Shown here: piece by piece, positions 35,168-47,335 of the stretch
Layout of the letters: every line of letters begins with the position of its first letter
Position numbering within the stretch: the stretch's first letter is position 1
Assembly (NCBI GenBank): GCA_040766885.1
Contig: JAXGPP010000012.1
Span: 1-64,000 of the forward strand
Direction: 5' to 3'
DNA from: JAXGPP01 sp040766885
Lineage (GTDB): Bacteria; Planctomycetota; Planctomycetia; Pirellulales; Thermoguttaceae
Length of the DNA stretch: 64,000 nt
Position numbers and translations under genes: made by a program
Notes under the pieces: model-generated
The model's input: the letters and a program-made list of their open reading frames with translations, nothing else
Told to the model about the DNA's origin: nothing
The model's database searches: none

Positions 35168-36684
35168 CAGGCCTTTGTACTAGCATCGATTCATGACGTA
35201 TTGGTGCGGCTTTGCGCCAGCACACGGGCCGTCGAGACATGGCTTCGGCGTCGTTTGTCCATTTTGGGTGGGGGCCGCTTGGGACCGCGTTGATGCTTGC
35301 GATAGCGGGCAAGATCCACCTGTCGCGCCAGGCGGATCAGTGCACGGGCCATACGGGCGGGCGTCAAGCGTGCGTACTTACGCCGCCAGTATTCGTCGGG
35401 CAGGGCGATATCCAGGCCGCGATGCGTGTGGGCCACTTCGTCGCAGAGATAGTAGAAGGAAAGCTGCGTCTGCGCCGTTTCGTGGCCATGCACCGCCCGC
35501 AGTGCCGCCAGGACCACGCTCAGCAGGTTGTAGCAGACCAAGGCCATCGAGAAGGCGAACAGCGCGGCACGCGGGTAGCCCAGCGTCTCGATCTCTCCCT
35601 CCAGGTTCTGCGCCAGCTCGCAAAAGGCGGTTTCGATGGTCCAGCGCCGGCGATACAAATCGGCCACGCGCTCGGCCGATACTTTCCGCGGGAGGTTGGT
35701 CAGCAGATGGATCTCGGTGTCTCCGTCCCGGGTGGGTTGATGGAGTACGACCGTCACGCGGCGGATCTTGATGGCGCGGCCTTCCTTGTCGAAAATCCGC
35801 ATGCTCTGCTCGTAGACCACTCCGGTTTCCGTCTCGCCGACGCGATTGCGTCGGCCGATCAGTTCATAGCGCAATGCCTGGGCGTGCTGACGGATAAGGA
35901 AGTAACCCCGCTGTGCTTGGATGCCGAACAGGAAGTCCGTCGTGCAGAAATTCCGGTCGCCGATCCACAGGTCGCGCGGCGCCACGGTCTCCAGCACCTG
36001 CGGCAACAGACTGCGTTCCTGCGCGTGCCCGTCCTCGCAAGGGATCACGTCGATCGCCAGCTTCAAGCGCGGATCCAGGACCACCACGCAATGCCCCGGC
36101 AGCGGGGCCGCGTTGAGCTTCCGCAATGCTCCCAGCCGGCGCTGCGTGCGACGCAAGTGGTTGCCATCGAGGATCTTCACGCGGTAACCGGGCACCAACT
36201 CCGGCAGCGTGCCTCCACTGTTGGTAATGATCGCTTCCATGCGCGCGGCCGTCTCGGCCACCAGCTGCCGAGAGACGTTACTCTCCATCCGCTGCAGCTT
36301 GTCGTAGACGGCCTTGACCGTCACGCCGACTGCCTTGGCCTTAGCCTGATACGCCGCATGCACCGAGGGATGGATCTTGCAGGCCACCAGCCCCATCATC
36401 TCGGCCACGGTCGAGAACATGAGCTGCCGATTGGCCTGCCGCTCGGCGGCTTCCTCGAACAATCCGTCGAGACGCTCGGCCGAAAGCACGTTCTCCATGG
36501 CCGCACGCACCATCACGCACACCGGCGCTTTCTGCTCGAAACGATCAATCACTTCCTGAAGAATCATTGGAATGCCTCCTGGAGAAATCGCGGTTCTTCT
36601 CCAAGTATAGGCACCGGTCATCGACGCAACTCATTGCCGCAAGCCGCCTTGGTAACCGGCTCCGCATGCTAGTACAAAGGCCTG
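35168..36684 (-). mobile_element. IS4-family insertion sequence
   Basis: A 1,517-base insertion sequence with perfect 19-bp terminal inverted repeats (CAGGCCTTTGTACTAGCAT at 35168-35186, complement at 36666-36684) and a 10-bp target duplication on each side. It contains a single transposase gene. Intact ends and perfect duplication imply a recent insertion; the element is probably still able to move. Confidence 0.95.
35191..36567 (-). CDS. IS4-family transposase
   Basis: A 458-residue DDE transposase: KILDGNHL and LWIGDRNF provide the two aspartates, and the YRRRWTIETAFCEL segment gives the C-terminal glutamate with the Y-R-E signature of IS4 enzymes. The ATG at 36567 starts MILQEVIDRFEQKAP; the frame upstream to 36621 is not needed. 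It ends 23 bases inside the left terminus. Confidence 0.93.
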   Translation of the reverse strand: MILQEVIDRFEQKAPVCVMVRAAMENVLSAERLDGLFEEAAERQANRQLMFSTVAEMMGLVACKIHPSVHAAYQAKAKAVGVTVKAVYDKLQRMESNVSRQLVAETAARMEAIITNSGGTLPELVPGYRVKILDGNHLRRTQRRLGALRKLNAAPLPGHCVVVLDPRLKLAIDVIPCEDGHAQERSLLPQVLETVAPRDLWIGDRNFCTTDFLFGIQAQRGYFLIRQHAQALRYELIGRRNRVGETETGVVYEQSMRIFDKEGRAIKIRRVTVVLHQPTRDGDTEIHLLTNLPRKVSAERVADLYRRRWTIETAFCELAQNLEGEIETLGYPRAALFAFSMALVCYNLLSVVLAALRAVHGHETAQTQLSFYYLCDEVAHTHRGLDIALPDEYWRRKYARLTPARMARALIRLARQVDLARYRKHQRGPKRPPPKMDKRRRSHVSTARVLAQSRTNTS

Positions 36685-36694
36685 GTTCGTTGGG
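36685..36694. repeat. 10-bp target site duplication, right copy
   Basis: GTTCGTTGGG, identical to 35158-35167. Confidence 0.92.
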
Positions 36695-37102
36695 TTCGCC
36701 GCATGCCGAACAGGTCCACTCGGCGGCGGTTACTTCGGGGTGCTGCTGGGTTTGCCGTTGGTGAATAATCTCGCGAGCGCGGGCGTAGTCCTCGCCGCGA
36801 ACCCATACCTGGGGCGAAATGGCCACTGCCGGCAGATCGCCCACGGCATTCTGGAGGTGATCTCCCACTACCCGGGCCTCGATCCCAGCGTCCTCGAGCG
36901 CCGCCTTGATGAAGTGCGCTTCGGGGACATTGCGAGCCGAGTAGACTTCTCGCACTTCAGCATCAGCCATGGACTGGTCCTCCCGTGCGTGCCGGCGAGG
37001 GAACGGCGATTGACAGGTTTGCCTATCGCAATCCTATCCGTCGGGCAGGGTTTTGCAACCACCAACGGGGGTGTTTTGCCGGTCCGAGCAAAGCGTTGCC
37101 GC

Positions 37103-37121
37103 ATGCGGCGCGACGCCGCAT
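37103..37121. repeat. REP-like palindrome
   Basis: ATGCGGCGCGACGCCGCAT, a member of the same family as 24938-24956 and 34113-34131. It lies between the interrupted gene and the CheV-like gene. Confidence 0.75.
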
Positions 37122-37158
37122 CCACGGGCGGCGACGGAGCGCTGGACGGCTATGGAGA

Positions 37159-38646
37159 TCAGAGCGACGAAACCAGCCGCTCGAGTTCCGCTTCAAGCTT
37201 GCTGCCGGTGGCCAGGGCTTCGGGCAGTTGCTCGGCCGTGGCGGTGAGCACGGAGTCGATCCAGGTCAGGTAGCGGTGCAGACCCTCGCCGATAGCGGGA
37301 GTCTCGGCGGCCACGAGGCTCTCCAGGAGGTGCGTCGGCCGCGAGATCTCCGTCACGGGCACGACCATGGCGGCCGACTTGATCGTGTGCAACGTGCGAG
37401 CCAGTTCCTGCCACCACTGGACGTCGATCCGCCCGCCCTGCAGGCGCTCGACGATCTGCTGGAGGTGCCGGCTGCGCTCGGTCATCTCGCGGTGAAACGT
37501 CTGCCACACCCGCGGGTCCGGCTCGCCGCCTTCGAGTGTTGGCGGCGCAGGTTCGGGCTGCGGCACCGCCATCGGCGGCGTGGTAGAAACGGGCTCGGCT
37601 GCCGGTACCGTGGACGGTTCCGGTTTGCGCTGATCCACTGGCGGCCTGACAGCCGAGCACGAGGACAGGGAGGCGGTGGTCGTCGAGATCGTTTCCCACG
37701 CCGCCTGCGATTGCCCGCGGCGGGCGTCGGAAATGAGCTTGTCGGCCAGTTCGACCACGCGCGAAAGTTCCGGTTTGGCGACCTGGGCGTCGGCCCCGAC
37801 GGCCAGGCCCTTCTTCTGATTGTCGGGGGTGATGATCGATGAATAGAGGAGCACCGGCAGGCATTTGAGCTGCGCGTGTTCCTTGATCCGCTTGGTGAGG
37901 TGGAGTCCGTCGACCTGCGGCATCTCGACGTCGGCGATGAGCAGGTCGCCGATGTCTTCCACTCGCCCCGTGGCGCGGAACCGCTCGTCGATCCACTGCC
38001 AGGCCTGGGCGCCGTTTTCAAAACATTCCAACTGCTGGTAGCCGCTGTTGTGCAGCGCGATCCGGATCGCCTCGCGGACCGTGGGCGAGTCTTCCGCCAG
38101 CAGGATCCGCAGCGAGTGTCGCGGCAGGCCGAGCGGGTTGGCCACCTCGTCGGTGCGGAAATACTGCTCGGTGACGTCATCGAGGATCATCTCGAAGTCG
38201 AGCATCACGATCAGCCGCTCGTCGCAGCGGGCCAGCGCGGTGACCGGCGTGTGCGAGAGGGCTTCGAGCCCCGGCACCGCGAGGATCTCCTGCCAGCTCA
38301 GGCGGTGGATTCGCTCGACCTTGTCGACGAGGAATCCAGTCTGCTGGCGATTGAAGTCGGCGAGAATCAGCGTCGATTCGCCCCCTTCGCCCACCTGCGG
38401 TATGCCCAGGTGATCGACGAGCGAGACGCACGGGATGACGTTCTCGCGGAGCCGGAACACGCCGCGGATCGAGCGGTGGGCTCGCGGCAGCATGATGATT
38501 TCGGGCGTCGGCAGCACCTCGCGGACCTTGGCCACGTTGATGCCGAACGTGTACTGCCCGACGTCGAACACGAGCACTTCGAGTTCGTTGGTCCCGCTTT
38601 CCAGCAGGATTTCTTTTTCCAGCAGGATATTGCTCAGCTTCGACAT
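37159..38646 (-). CDS. CheV-like protein: CheW, receiver and HPt-like domains
   Basis: A 495-residue chemotaxis-type protein. Residues about 20-165 are a CheW adaptor domain (VLVFDVGQYTFGINVAKVRE, RGVFRLRENVIPCVSLVDHL). Residues about 178-305 are a receiver domain with acidic ED at 185-186, phosphoacceptor D239 in LLIADVEMP, and lysine 291. A Pro/Ala linker (335-375) leads to a helical domain around residues 385-490 with TLHTIKSAAM, whose H420 is an HPt-type phosphorylation site. CheV normally ends after the receiver; the extra HPt domain is unusual. The ATG at 38646 has GGGGAAGC upstream. Confidence 0.88.
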   Translation of the reverse strand: MSKLSNILLEKEILLESGTNELEVLVFDVGQYTFGINVAKVREVLPTPEIIMLPRAHRSIRGVFRLRENVIPCVSLVDHLGIPQVGEGGESTLILADFNRQQTGFLVDKVERIHRLSWQEILAVPGLEALSHTPVTALARCDERLIVMLDFEMILDDVTEQYFRTDEVANPLGLPRHSLRILLAEDSPTVREAIRIALHNSGYQQLECFENGAQAWQWIDERFRATGRVEDIGDLLIADVEMPQVDGLHLTKRIKEHAQLKCLPVLLYSSIITPDNQKKGLAVGADAQVAKPELSRVVELADKLISDARRGQSQAAWETISTTTASLSSCSAVRPPVDQRKPEPSTVPAAEPVSTTPPMAVPQPEPAPPTLEGGEPDPRVWQTFHREMTERSRHLQQIVERLQGGRIDVQWWQELARTLHTIKSAAMVVPVTEISRPTHLLESLVAAETPAIGEGLHRYLTWIDSVLTATAEQLPEALATGSKLEAELERLVSSL

Positions 38647-38900
38647 GCGCGCTGCTTCCCCGGTCGCCATCTGATTATTGGTACTTGCCTTGGAAACCAG
38701 CGTGCGGGCAAATTGCCTGTTGCCGCCGAATCGCGGCTCCGCAGCGCTTGCTGCCAGGGCAAGGCTCAACTGAGCCCACAACGTCTATCGGCAAGCCAGT
38801 GACGGCGGGGTAAAGAAGTCGTCGTGCGCAAGCGCAATCGATTCTGGCGGCAGGACCGAACGGGCAGCCGCGATGCCTGGTGGCGATTGTAGGGGCGGGG

Positions 38901-39563
38901 CTACGGCAGCCGAGTGAGCCGCACGTTGCGGTACTCGATCGGGTTGCCTTCGGCGGTGAGGCAGATCGCCCCGGGGGCCGTTTCGCAGCCCGTGGCGCGG
39001 TTTACTTCCTGCCCGTTGATGATGAGCGTGACCGTATCCCCCTCGGCGCGGATCTCGTACTGGTTCCACTGGCCGGCGGGCCGCTCGGCCGCCACAGCCC
39101 GCTTCAGGTTGGTCAGCTTCCCGAACTGCGGGTGATCGGCCGTCTTGAGCCGCTCTTCCGGGCCCGTGAGCCGATAGCCGCCCAGCCCCCAGAAGTCGCC
39201 TGCCTGCCCGGCGTTGATCTGCGCTTCGAGGCTCTTGGGCCAGATCTGGTGAGGCGGCGAGGTGCGAATCAGCACGCCGCCGTTGCCAGGCTCGGCGGGC
39301 CATCGCCACTCGAGCTTGAGGATGAAGTTGCCGTAGTTTTCGGTCGTGTACCAGTAGCCCTTGGGACTTCCCTGGCAGTGGAGCACCCCGTCTTCCACGC
39401 GCCACACGCCGGCCGCTTCAGCCGGGTTTTCGCTGAACGACTTCCACACGCCCGACGCCGGCGCGCCGGCCAGCAGGTCGATCTCCTCGGCCGGTTCGGC
39501 AGCCGCAAGCCACGCGGCGCTGAGTGTTGCCAGGGCGAGAGTCACAGAGTGGATGCGGTTCAT
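38901..39563 (-). CDS. Secreted DUF1080 (3-keto-disaccharide hydrolase-like) protein
   Basis: A 220-residue protein with a signal peptide (SVTLALATLSAAWLAAAEP) and the DUF1080 concanavalin-like fold: WRVEDGVLHCQGSPKGYWYT, YGNFILKLEWRWP, NGGVLIRTS, and the end NPIEYRNVRLTRLP. Family members include 3-keto-disaccharide hydrolases; planctomycetes have many paralogues, used on polysaccharide breakdown products. Substrate is unknown. Confidence 0.9.
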   Translation of the reverse strand: MNRIHSVTLALATLSAAWLAAAEPAEEIDLLAGAPASGVWKSFSENPAEAAGVWRVEDGVLHCQGSPKGYWYTTENYGNFILKLEWRWPAEPGNGGVLIRTSPPHQIWPKSLEAQINAGQAGDFWGLGGYRLTGPEERLKTADHPQFGKLTNLKRAVAAERPAGQWNQYEIRAEGDTVTLIINGQEVNRATGCETAPGAICLTAEGNPIEYRNVRLTRLP

Positions 39564-39652
39564 CGGAGTTCCTCCCAGAGGTCGGTCAGATCGGCCGGAT
39601 ACGCCGCCACTTTAGGCCGCCCGCCATCGCGGGGCAAGAGGCGGCCGATGTC

Positions 39653-39798
39653 CTCGCTGGCGCTTCGGGTTAGTGTCAGGCGCTAGCGCACTATCGTAGC
39701 CCGGAGCGCCAGCGAGCCCACACGAACCCGAAACGCGAGCACGTCTACACTAACCCGAAGCGCGAGCGAGCCCACACGAACCCGAAGCGCGAGCGAGG
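39653..39798. repeat. 27-base tandem repeat with inverted copy
   Basis: Three units of exactly 27 bases (39700-39726, 39727-39753, 39754-39780) plus a partial fourth (39781-39798), consensus beginning CCCGAAGCGCGAGCGAG. An inverted copy lies at 39653-39676 with one mismatch. They occupy the divergent region between the DUF1080 and RluA genes, so they could form a long hairpin. Confidence 0.85.
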
Positions 39799-39814
39799 TT
39801 GCTACAATCACCGC

Positions 39815-40522
39815 ATGGACGAGTCCGATCCCGGTTTCGACATCCTCTACGAGTCTGGCCCCTGCCTGGTAGTCAACAAGCCGTCGGGCGTGCTGACCCA
39901 GGCGCCGCCGGGCGTGGATAGTCTCGAAATCCGCGTCAAAATGTTCTTGCACCGCCGTGATGGCGTGCCGTGCGATGCCTTCCTGGGGGTGGTCCACCGG
40001 CTCGACCGGCCGGCCTCGGGAGCGATCGTGCTGGGGCTCAATCTGAAGGCGACCCAGAAACTGGGCCGGCAGTTCGAGCACCGTTGGGTGAAGAAAGTCT
40101 ACTGGGCCTGCGTGTCGGGTAAGGTCGAACCGCCCGAGGGCACCTGGACCGATCATGTCCGCAAGGTGCCCGAGGAGCCGCGGGCCGAGATTGTTCCGCC
40201 CGACCATCCCCAGGGCCGGATCGCCGTGCTGCACTACCGCACCCGGGCGGTGGCGGATTGGGGCACGTGGCTGGAGATCGAGTTGGAGACGGGCCGTACG
40301 CACCAGATTCGCGTGCAGGCCGGCAGCCGCGGGCACTCGGTGTTGGGCGATGCACAGTACGGCTCAACGGTGCTCTTCGGCCCGCCGCGGACCGACGCCC
40401 GGCTGTTGGCGATCGCGCTTCACGCGCGGCAGCTCACGTTTCGCGACCCGACCACGCGGCAAGACGTGACCGTGGTCGCCCCGTTGCCGCCGATTTGGCG
40501 CCAGATCGGAATGGACGGGTAG
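39815..40522 (+). CDS. RluA-family pseudouridine synthase
   Basis: A 235-residue RNA pseudouridine synthase with the catalytic HRLDRPASG motif (Asp64), preceded by VVNKPSGVLTQ, and later ELETGRTHQIRVQ. There is no N-terminal S4 domain, so it is a short RluA-type enzyme acting on rRNA or tRNA; the modified position is not predictable. Start ATG at 39815. Confidence 0.93.
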   Translation: MDESDPGFDILYESGPCLVVNKPSGVLTQAPPGVDSLEIRVKMFLHRRDGVPCDAFLGVVHRLDRPASGAIVLGLNLKATQKLGRQFEHRWVKKVYWACVSGKVEPPEGTWTDHVRKVPEEPRAEIVPPDHPQGRIAVLHYRTRAVADWGTWLEIELETGRTHQIRVQAGSRGHSVLGDAQYGSTVLFGPPRTDARLLAIALHARQLTFRDPTTRQDVTVVAPLPPIWRQIGMDG

Positions 40523-40650
40523 TTTCGGCCCGGGTTTCCAGTCCGGCCCGAGCGGCTAAGATTACGTGTCCCGCGGTATAGGGGCGGCGCGAAGAAGATC
40601 AGTAAGCCCATTGATGGATGACAGACAACTCGGTTTGGGAGCGCGCAGAT

Positions 40651-43368
<2,718 letters not shown>

Positions 43369-43463
43369 CGCGTTGGAATCCAAGTCGAGCAAAGCAACTG
43401 CCGTTGGGCCGGCGGCATGTCGCGACAGGACTGCGGGCCTGGTTTGAGTTGCTGAGGCGTCAA

Positions 43464-43482
43464 GCCCGCACGGACTGCGGGC
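43464..43482. repeat. Palindromic dispersed repeat
   Basis: GCCCGCACGGACTGCGGGC, with a second degenerate copy just upstream (about 43425-43440). It is related to the 23891 and 34063 repeats and lies between two convergent genes. Confidence 0.7.
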
Positions 43483-43492
43483 CTGGTTTGGG

Positions 43493-43966
43493 CTACTGCT
43501 TCTGGACGACTTCCTGGCCGACGATCTCCAGGTCGCCCTGGTAGTAGCGGATGGCTTCGGTCGGCGTGAGGTTGAAAATCGCACGGCCGTCGGTATCCCA
43601 ACGGTCGCGATCGAAGCGGAAGACCGCGGTGGCCGAGCGGTAGCTGCCGAGGCCACAGTCGTCGACGCCTTCCATCTCGATGGTGACGCCGACAAACGCC
43701 GACAGTTCCTTGGTCGACCGGCTGCGGGCATAGGCTACATCGTCATCGAAATCGCAGTCGGTCCACCGGGGCACATCGGCCCGCTGGCCCGACATGCCCA
43801 ATCGAACGAACTTGGCCTCCAGCCGCTCGCGCTGAAGATGAAAATCGCGACGGGCTTCCGCGAACCTCGCCTCTCGCCAGGCCGACATGATAGGACGCCA
43901 GACCAAGCCAATCCCGAAAGCAAACAGGACGGCAGCCAGCACCGGGACAAGTAAGTGCCCGTCCAT
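43493..43966 (-). CDS. Single-pass membrane hypothetical protein
   Basis: A 157-residue protein with one N-terminal membrane helix (LLVPVLAAVLFAFGIGLVW) and then a soluble domain with an FDDDVAYARSRSTKELSAFV segment and VTIEMEGVDDCGLGSYRSA. It is probably an outward-facing or cytoplasmic anchored protein of unknown role. The start ATG at 43966 has AAAGGATTTCC upstream. Confidence 0.7.
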   Translation of the reverse strand: MDGHLLVPVLAAVLFAFGIGLVWRPIMSAWREARFAEARRDFHLQRERLEAKFVRLGMSGQRADVPRWTDCDFDDDVAYARSRSTKELSAFVGVTIEMEGVDDCGLGSYRSATAVFRFDRDRWDTDGRAIFNLTPTEAIRYYQGDLEIVGQEVVQKQ

Positions 43967-44284
43967 GCGGAAATCCTTTCAGAGACCGTCACAGCACCGC
44001 CCGACGAGCCGATCCGAGTCGGGCCGGGAACCGGGTTCTGAAACTACGCCTCAAGCTGGAAGAATGCCCAGCGTTCGACCACCGTATTGTACGACGGCGT
44101 CGGCAACAAAAGCAAGCAACGTGAAGGCACAAACCGCGTCAGATTGTTCCTGGGGTAGAGTCGGGTGGGGCCTGACCTTCGACCGCCTCCATTGCTGGGG
44201 TGCAGCCAGCCGGGAGTCAGGCGGATTTGCACAGTGAAATCACCGTCCATCACGCAGACAGCAGATATCAGCGAGATTCGTCCC
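43967..44284. other. Divergent intergenic region upstream of nfo
   Basis: About 318 bases between divergent genes. I see no repeat, small gene or clear promoter. Confidence 0.3.
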
Positions 44285-45151
44285 ATGCCGATACTCGGCG
44301 CCCATATGTCGATCGCCGGTGGCTATCATCGGGCCATCGAACGCGCCGCGGATTGCGGCTGCAACTGCGTTCAGCTTTTTACCAAGAACAATAACCAGTG
44401 GCGGGCAAAGGAGATCACCCCCGATGAGGCTACTCGGTTCCGCTCGGTTCTCGCCGAGCGGCAGATCACGCATCCCATGGCCCACGATTCCTATCTGATC
44501 AACCTGGCCTCGCCTGATCCTGAACTGTGGAGACGCTCGGTCGAGGCCTTTGTGGCTGAGTTGTATCGCGCAGATCTGTTGGGCATACCCTACGTGGTCA
44601 CCCATCCGGGGGCATATACCACCAGTAGCGAAGAAGTAGGTCTTGCTCGCGTGGTTGAGGCCCTGGATGAGATCCAATGTCAGACGAACGGACTGGGGAC
44701 GATGCCGTTGCTGGAAAACACGGCGGGCCAGGGATCGTGTCTCGGCTGGCAGTTCGAACAGTTGGGGCGGATTCTCGCCGGGGTGCGCAATCCGGATCGG
44801 TTGGGCGTCTGCTTCGATACTTGCCACGCGTTTGCCGCCGGTTACCGGTTCGCCACGGCGTCGGAGTACCGGGCGACGATGCGGAGCTTTGACGCCACGG
44901 TCGGGCTGGGGCAGATCCGAGCGTTCCACCTCAACGACAGTCTCCGCCCGTTGGGCAGTCGGGTTGACCGCCATGCCCACATCGGCCGCGGGCAAATGGG
45001 GCTGGAACCGTTCCGTATGTTGTTGGCCGATCGGCGATTCCGCTCCGTACCCATGTATCTGGAGACCCCCAAGGAAATGGAAGACGGGACGGACATGGAC
45101 GTGATCAACCTTGGCGTGCTGCGCGGGTTGGCCTCTCGCGGTCGCCGATAG
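44285..45151 (+). CDS. nfo: Endonuclease IV (deoxyribonuclease IV)
   Basis: A 288-residue AP endonuclease that cleaves 5' of abasic sites in base excision repair. Family motifs: GAHMSIAGGYHRAIE, LENTAGQG, CFDTCHAFAAGY and HLNDSLRPLGSRVDRHAHIG, supplying the metal-binding His, Asp and Glu residues. Length is as usual. ATG at 44285 starts PILGAHMS; the upstream frame to 44165 is rejected because the conserved start is at GAHMS. Confidence 0.95.
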   Translation: MPILGAHMSIAGGYHRAIERAADCGCNCVQLFTKNNNQWRAKEITPDEATRFRSVLAERQITHPMAHDSYLINLASPDPELWRRSVEAFVAELYRADLLGIPYVVTHPGAYTTSSEEVGLARVVEALDEIQCQTNGLGTMPLLENTAGQGSCLGWQFEQLGRILAGVRNPDRLGVCFDTCHAFAAGYRFATASEYRATMRSFDATVGLGQIRAFHLNDSLRPLGSRVDRHAHIGRGQMGLEPFRMLLADRRFRSVPMYLETPKEMEDGTDMDVINLGVLRGLASRGRR

Positions 45152-45399
45152 GAGTCGGCCATGGCGCGGAGGCTGCGCCTGAGTCGCCCGAGCTACGTTT
45201 TCGGCTCGTTGACCCTCCGGAAAATCGTCGATAGACTACTCACAGGGGGGCTGGACGAGTCTATCGGGGAGCCGCACGCAGTCCCAGCCGGATGTATGCT
45301 AGAGGAGCGAGCCGAGCGACATGTCGTCGGATTCGGCCGGCACTCAACGGGACCGTCGCAGGAGTGCGAGTGCCTCCTCCGCTGCCGCGAGGCTGTTCC

Positions 45400-45954
45400 A
45401 TGGGGTTGACGTACTTCAAACGCTACCGGATGGAGATCGACCTCATTGGCAGAGACCTCACTCCTTGGCAGACGCCCGAGGGGTATCGGATACTTCCGTG
45501 GAGTAGCTCGCTGCTCAACTTCCACGCTGCGGTCAAGTACCACAGTTTTCGAGAAGAAATCGACGCCAACGTCTTCCCTTGCTTCAGTGAACTGGCCGGC
45601 TGCCAGCGATTGATGCGCGATATCGTCAAACGGGAAGGATTCCTGCCGGAGACAACTTGGCTGGCCGTCTATGTGGGTGACGGCGAGGAGGAGCCTTGTG
45701 GGACGATCCAGGGAGTTCGCGACCGGCTGGGGATGGGGGCGATCCAGAATCTCGGCATCACACCCGCACATCGAGGTCGTCGGCTGGGCACTTGCCTGAT
45801 GCAGCATGCGTTGAGAGGCTTCTGGCAACGCGGTTTGAGCCGGGTCTATCTTGAGGTCACGGCCGACAACCAGGGGGCGATCCGCCTTTATCGGCGGATG
45901 GGTTTCGACGCGATCAAGACCGTCTTCAAGGCCGTGGAGGTCGCTTGCTCGTAG
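45400..45954 (+). CDS. GNAT-family N-acetyltransferase
   Basis: A 184-residue GNAT enzyme: IQNLGITPAHRGRRLGTCLM is the acetyl-CoA-binding motif A, and VYLEVTADNQGAIRLYRRMG is the motif B region. ATG at 45400 is preferred to an upstream start. The substrate is unknown. Confidence 0.88.
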   Translation: MGLTYFKRYRMEIDLIGRDLTPWQTPEGYRILPWSSSLLNFHAAVKYHSFREEIDANVFPCFSELAGCQRLMRDIVKREGFLPETTWLAVYVGDGEEEPCGTIQGVRDRLGMGAIQNLGITPAHRGRRLGTCLMQHALRGFWQRGLSRVYLEVTADNQGAIRLYRRMGFDAIKTVFKAVEVACS

Positions 45955-46090
45955 GGTTTTTCGGCAAGCTGCCGGATTCGCACTTCCCCCTCTTCCGGGC
46001 AGCCGATCGAGCGTGGCCACTTGCCAGTGCAGGGTGGAACTCTACACTAGCCGGGATGCGCCATCGCGGTCCTACCTCAGAGGAGAGTTC

Positions 46091-47335
46091 GTGAGCCAGC
46101 CGATTTTGAGTCGCACCTTGCCCAACGGGCTGGTGCTCGTCGCCGAACCGATGCCCTGGCTCGAATCCGCGGCGTTTACTTTGGCGGTGCCTGCCGGCTG
46201 TGTGCACGATCCGCTCAAGCGGAGCGGACTTTCCAGCTTCACCTGCGAAATGGCGATGCGCGGTGCCGGCCAGCGCGACAGCCGTTCGTTCATCGAGGAA
46301 CTGGACCGGCTGGGTGTCGAGCACGGACAGTCGGTTTCCGACGGCTACACGACCTATAGCGGCGCCACGCTGGCGGGCAACCTGCCCGCGGCACTGGAAC
46401 TGTTCGCCGATGTCTTGCGCCGGCCGCATCTGCCGGAGGACCAGCTTGAAGCGGCCCGGCAAGTGATGTTTCAGGAACTGCGGGCGGTCGAAGACGAGCC
46501 TTCGCAGAAGGTGCTCATCGAGCTCCGCCGCCGGCACTATCCGCTTCCTTGGGGCCGTCCCTCCCAAGGCGAAGAAGAGGCCATCGAAGCCGCCACGCTG
46601 GATGATATCCGCGACCACTTCGCGCGTTATTATCATCCCAGCGGCACCATTCTCGGCGTCGCCGGCCGGTTCGACTGGGAAGCCCTCGACGAACTCGTCG
46701 CCCGTATCTTCGGCGACTGGCCGCCGGGCGAAGCGGCGGCCATCGAGGAGCAGCCCGCCGCGCGGCGCTACGAGCACCTGCCCTACGAATCGAACCAGAC
46801 GCAGATCGGCATCTCCTACTCGGCGGTTCCCTACCGGCATGCCGACTACTTCCGGGCGTGGGGCGGGGTGGGCGTATTGAGCGGCGGCATGAGCTCGCGG
46901 TTGTTCACCGAGGTCCGCGAGCGGCGCGGCCTCTGCTACAGCGTCTACGCCATGTACCACACGCTGCGCGACTACGGCGGCGTGTTCTGCTATGCCGGCA
47001 CCAGCGCGGAGCGGGCGCAGGAAACGCTCGACGTAACGCTGGGCGAACTCGCGCGGCTGGCTCAGGGGGTTGAGGAGCACGAACTGGCCCGCCTCAAGGC
47101 CCGCATCAAGAGCGCGCTGATCATGCAGCAGGAGTCGAGCTCGTCGCGCAGCTCGGCGCTGGTGCGCGACTGGTATCACCTCGGCTTCGCGCGAACGCTT
47201 GACGAGATCAACGGCTTCGTCGACGCGCTTACCCGCGAGAGCATCAACAGCTACCTGGCCGAGCATCCCCCGGCCGACTTCACCATCGTCACGCTCGGCC
47301 CCCGCGAGCTGGAGGTCAACGTTGGAGTTTCTTAA
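46091..47335 (+). CDS. M16 peptidase, non-catalytic-type subunit
   Basis: A 414-residue M16 (insulinase-family) protein that lacks the HxxEH zinc motif: the region reads GLSSFTCEMAMRGAG where HFLEHMVFKG is expected. It does keep the substrate-binding arginine/tyrosine segment SRLFTEVRERRGLCYSVY. This is the pattern of the alpha subunit of two-subunit M16 peptidases. The GTG at 46091 follows AGGAG. Its stop overlaps the next gene's start by 14 bases. Confidence 0.9.
   Translation: MSQPILSRTLPNGLVLVAEPMPWLESAAFTLAVPAGCVHDPLKRSGLSSFTCEMAMRGAGQRDSRSFIEELDRLGVEHGQSVSDGYTTYSGATLAGNLPAALELFADVLRRPHLPEDQLEAARQVMFQELRAVEDEPSQKVLIELRRRHYPLPWGRPSQGEEEAIEAATLDDIRDHFARYYHPSGTILGVAGRFDWEALDELVARIFGDWPPGEAAAIEEQPAARRYEHLPYESNQTQIGISYSAVPYRHADYFRAWGGVGVLSGGMSSRLFTEVRERRGLCYSVYAMYHTLRDYGGVFCYAGTSAERAQETLDVTLGELARLAQGVEEHELARLKARIKSALIMQQESSSSRSSALVRDWYHLGFARTLDEINGFVDALTRESINSYLAEHPPADFTIVTLGPRELEVNVGVS

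Larger units (their letters stand above)
35108..36970 (-). pseudogene. DUF2007/zinc-ribbon gene interrupted by the IS
   Basis: The N-terminal part (36970 to 36685) encodes VREVYSARNVPEAHFIKAAL and the rest of a DUF2007-like domain, ending CSACGEPNE. Removing the insertion sequence and one target copy continues the frame with PGFEICWNCQAARTDA and a stop at 35108-35110. The restored protein has 111 residues and a complete CxxC...CxxC zinc ribbon split exactly by the insertion. The surviving frame now runs into IS sequence. DUF2007 proteins are putative signal-transducing proteins. Confidence 0.9.

Noticed and set aside
39700..39798. Possible CRISPR array
   Set aside because: The 27-base units are directly adjacent with no unique spacers, so it is a tandem repeat.
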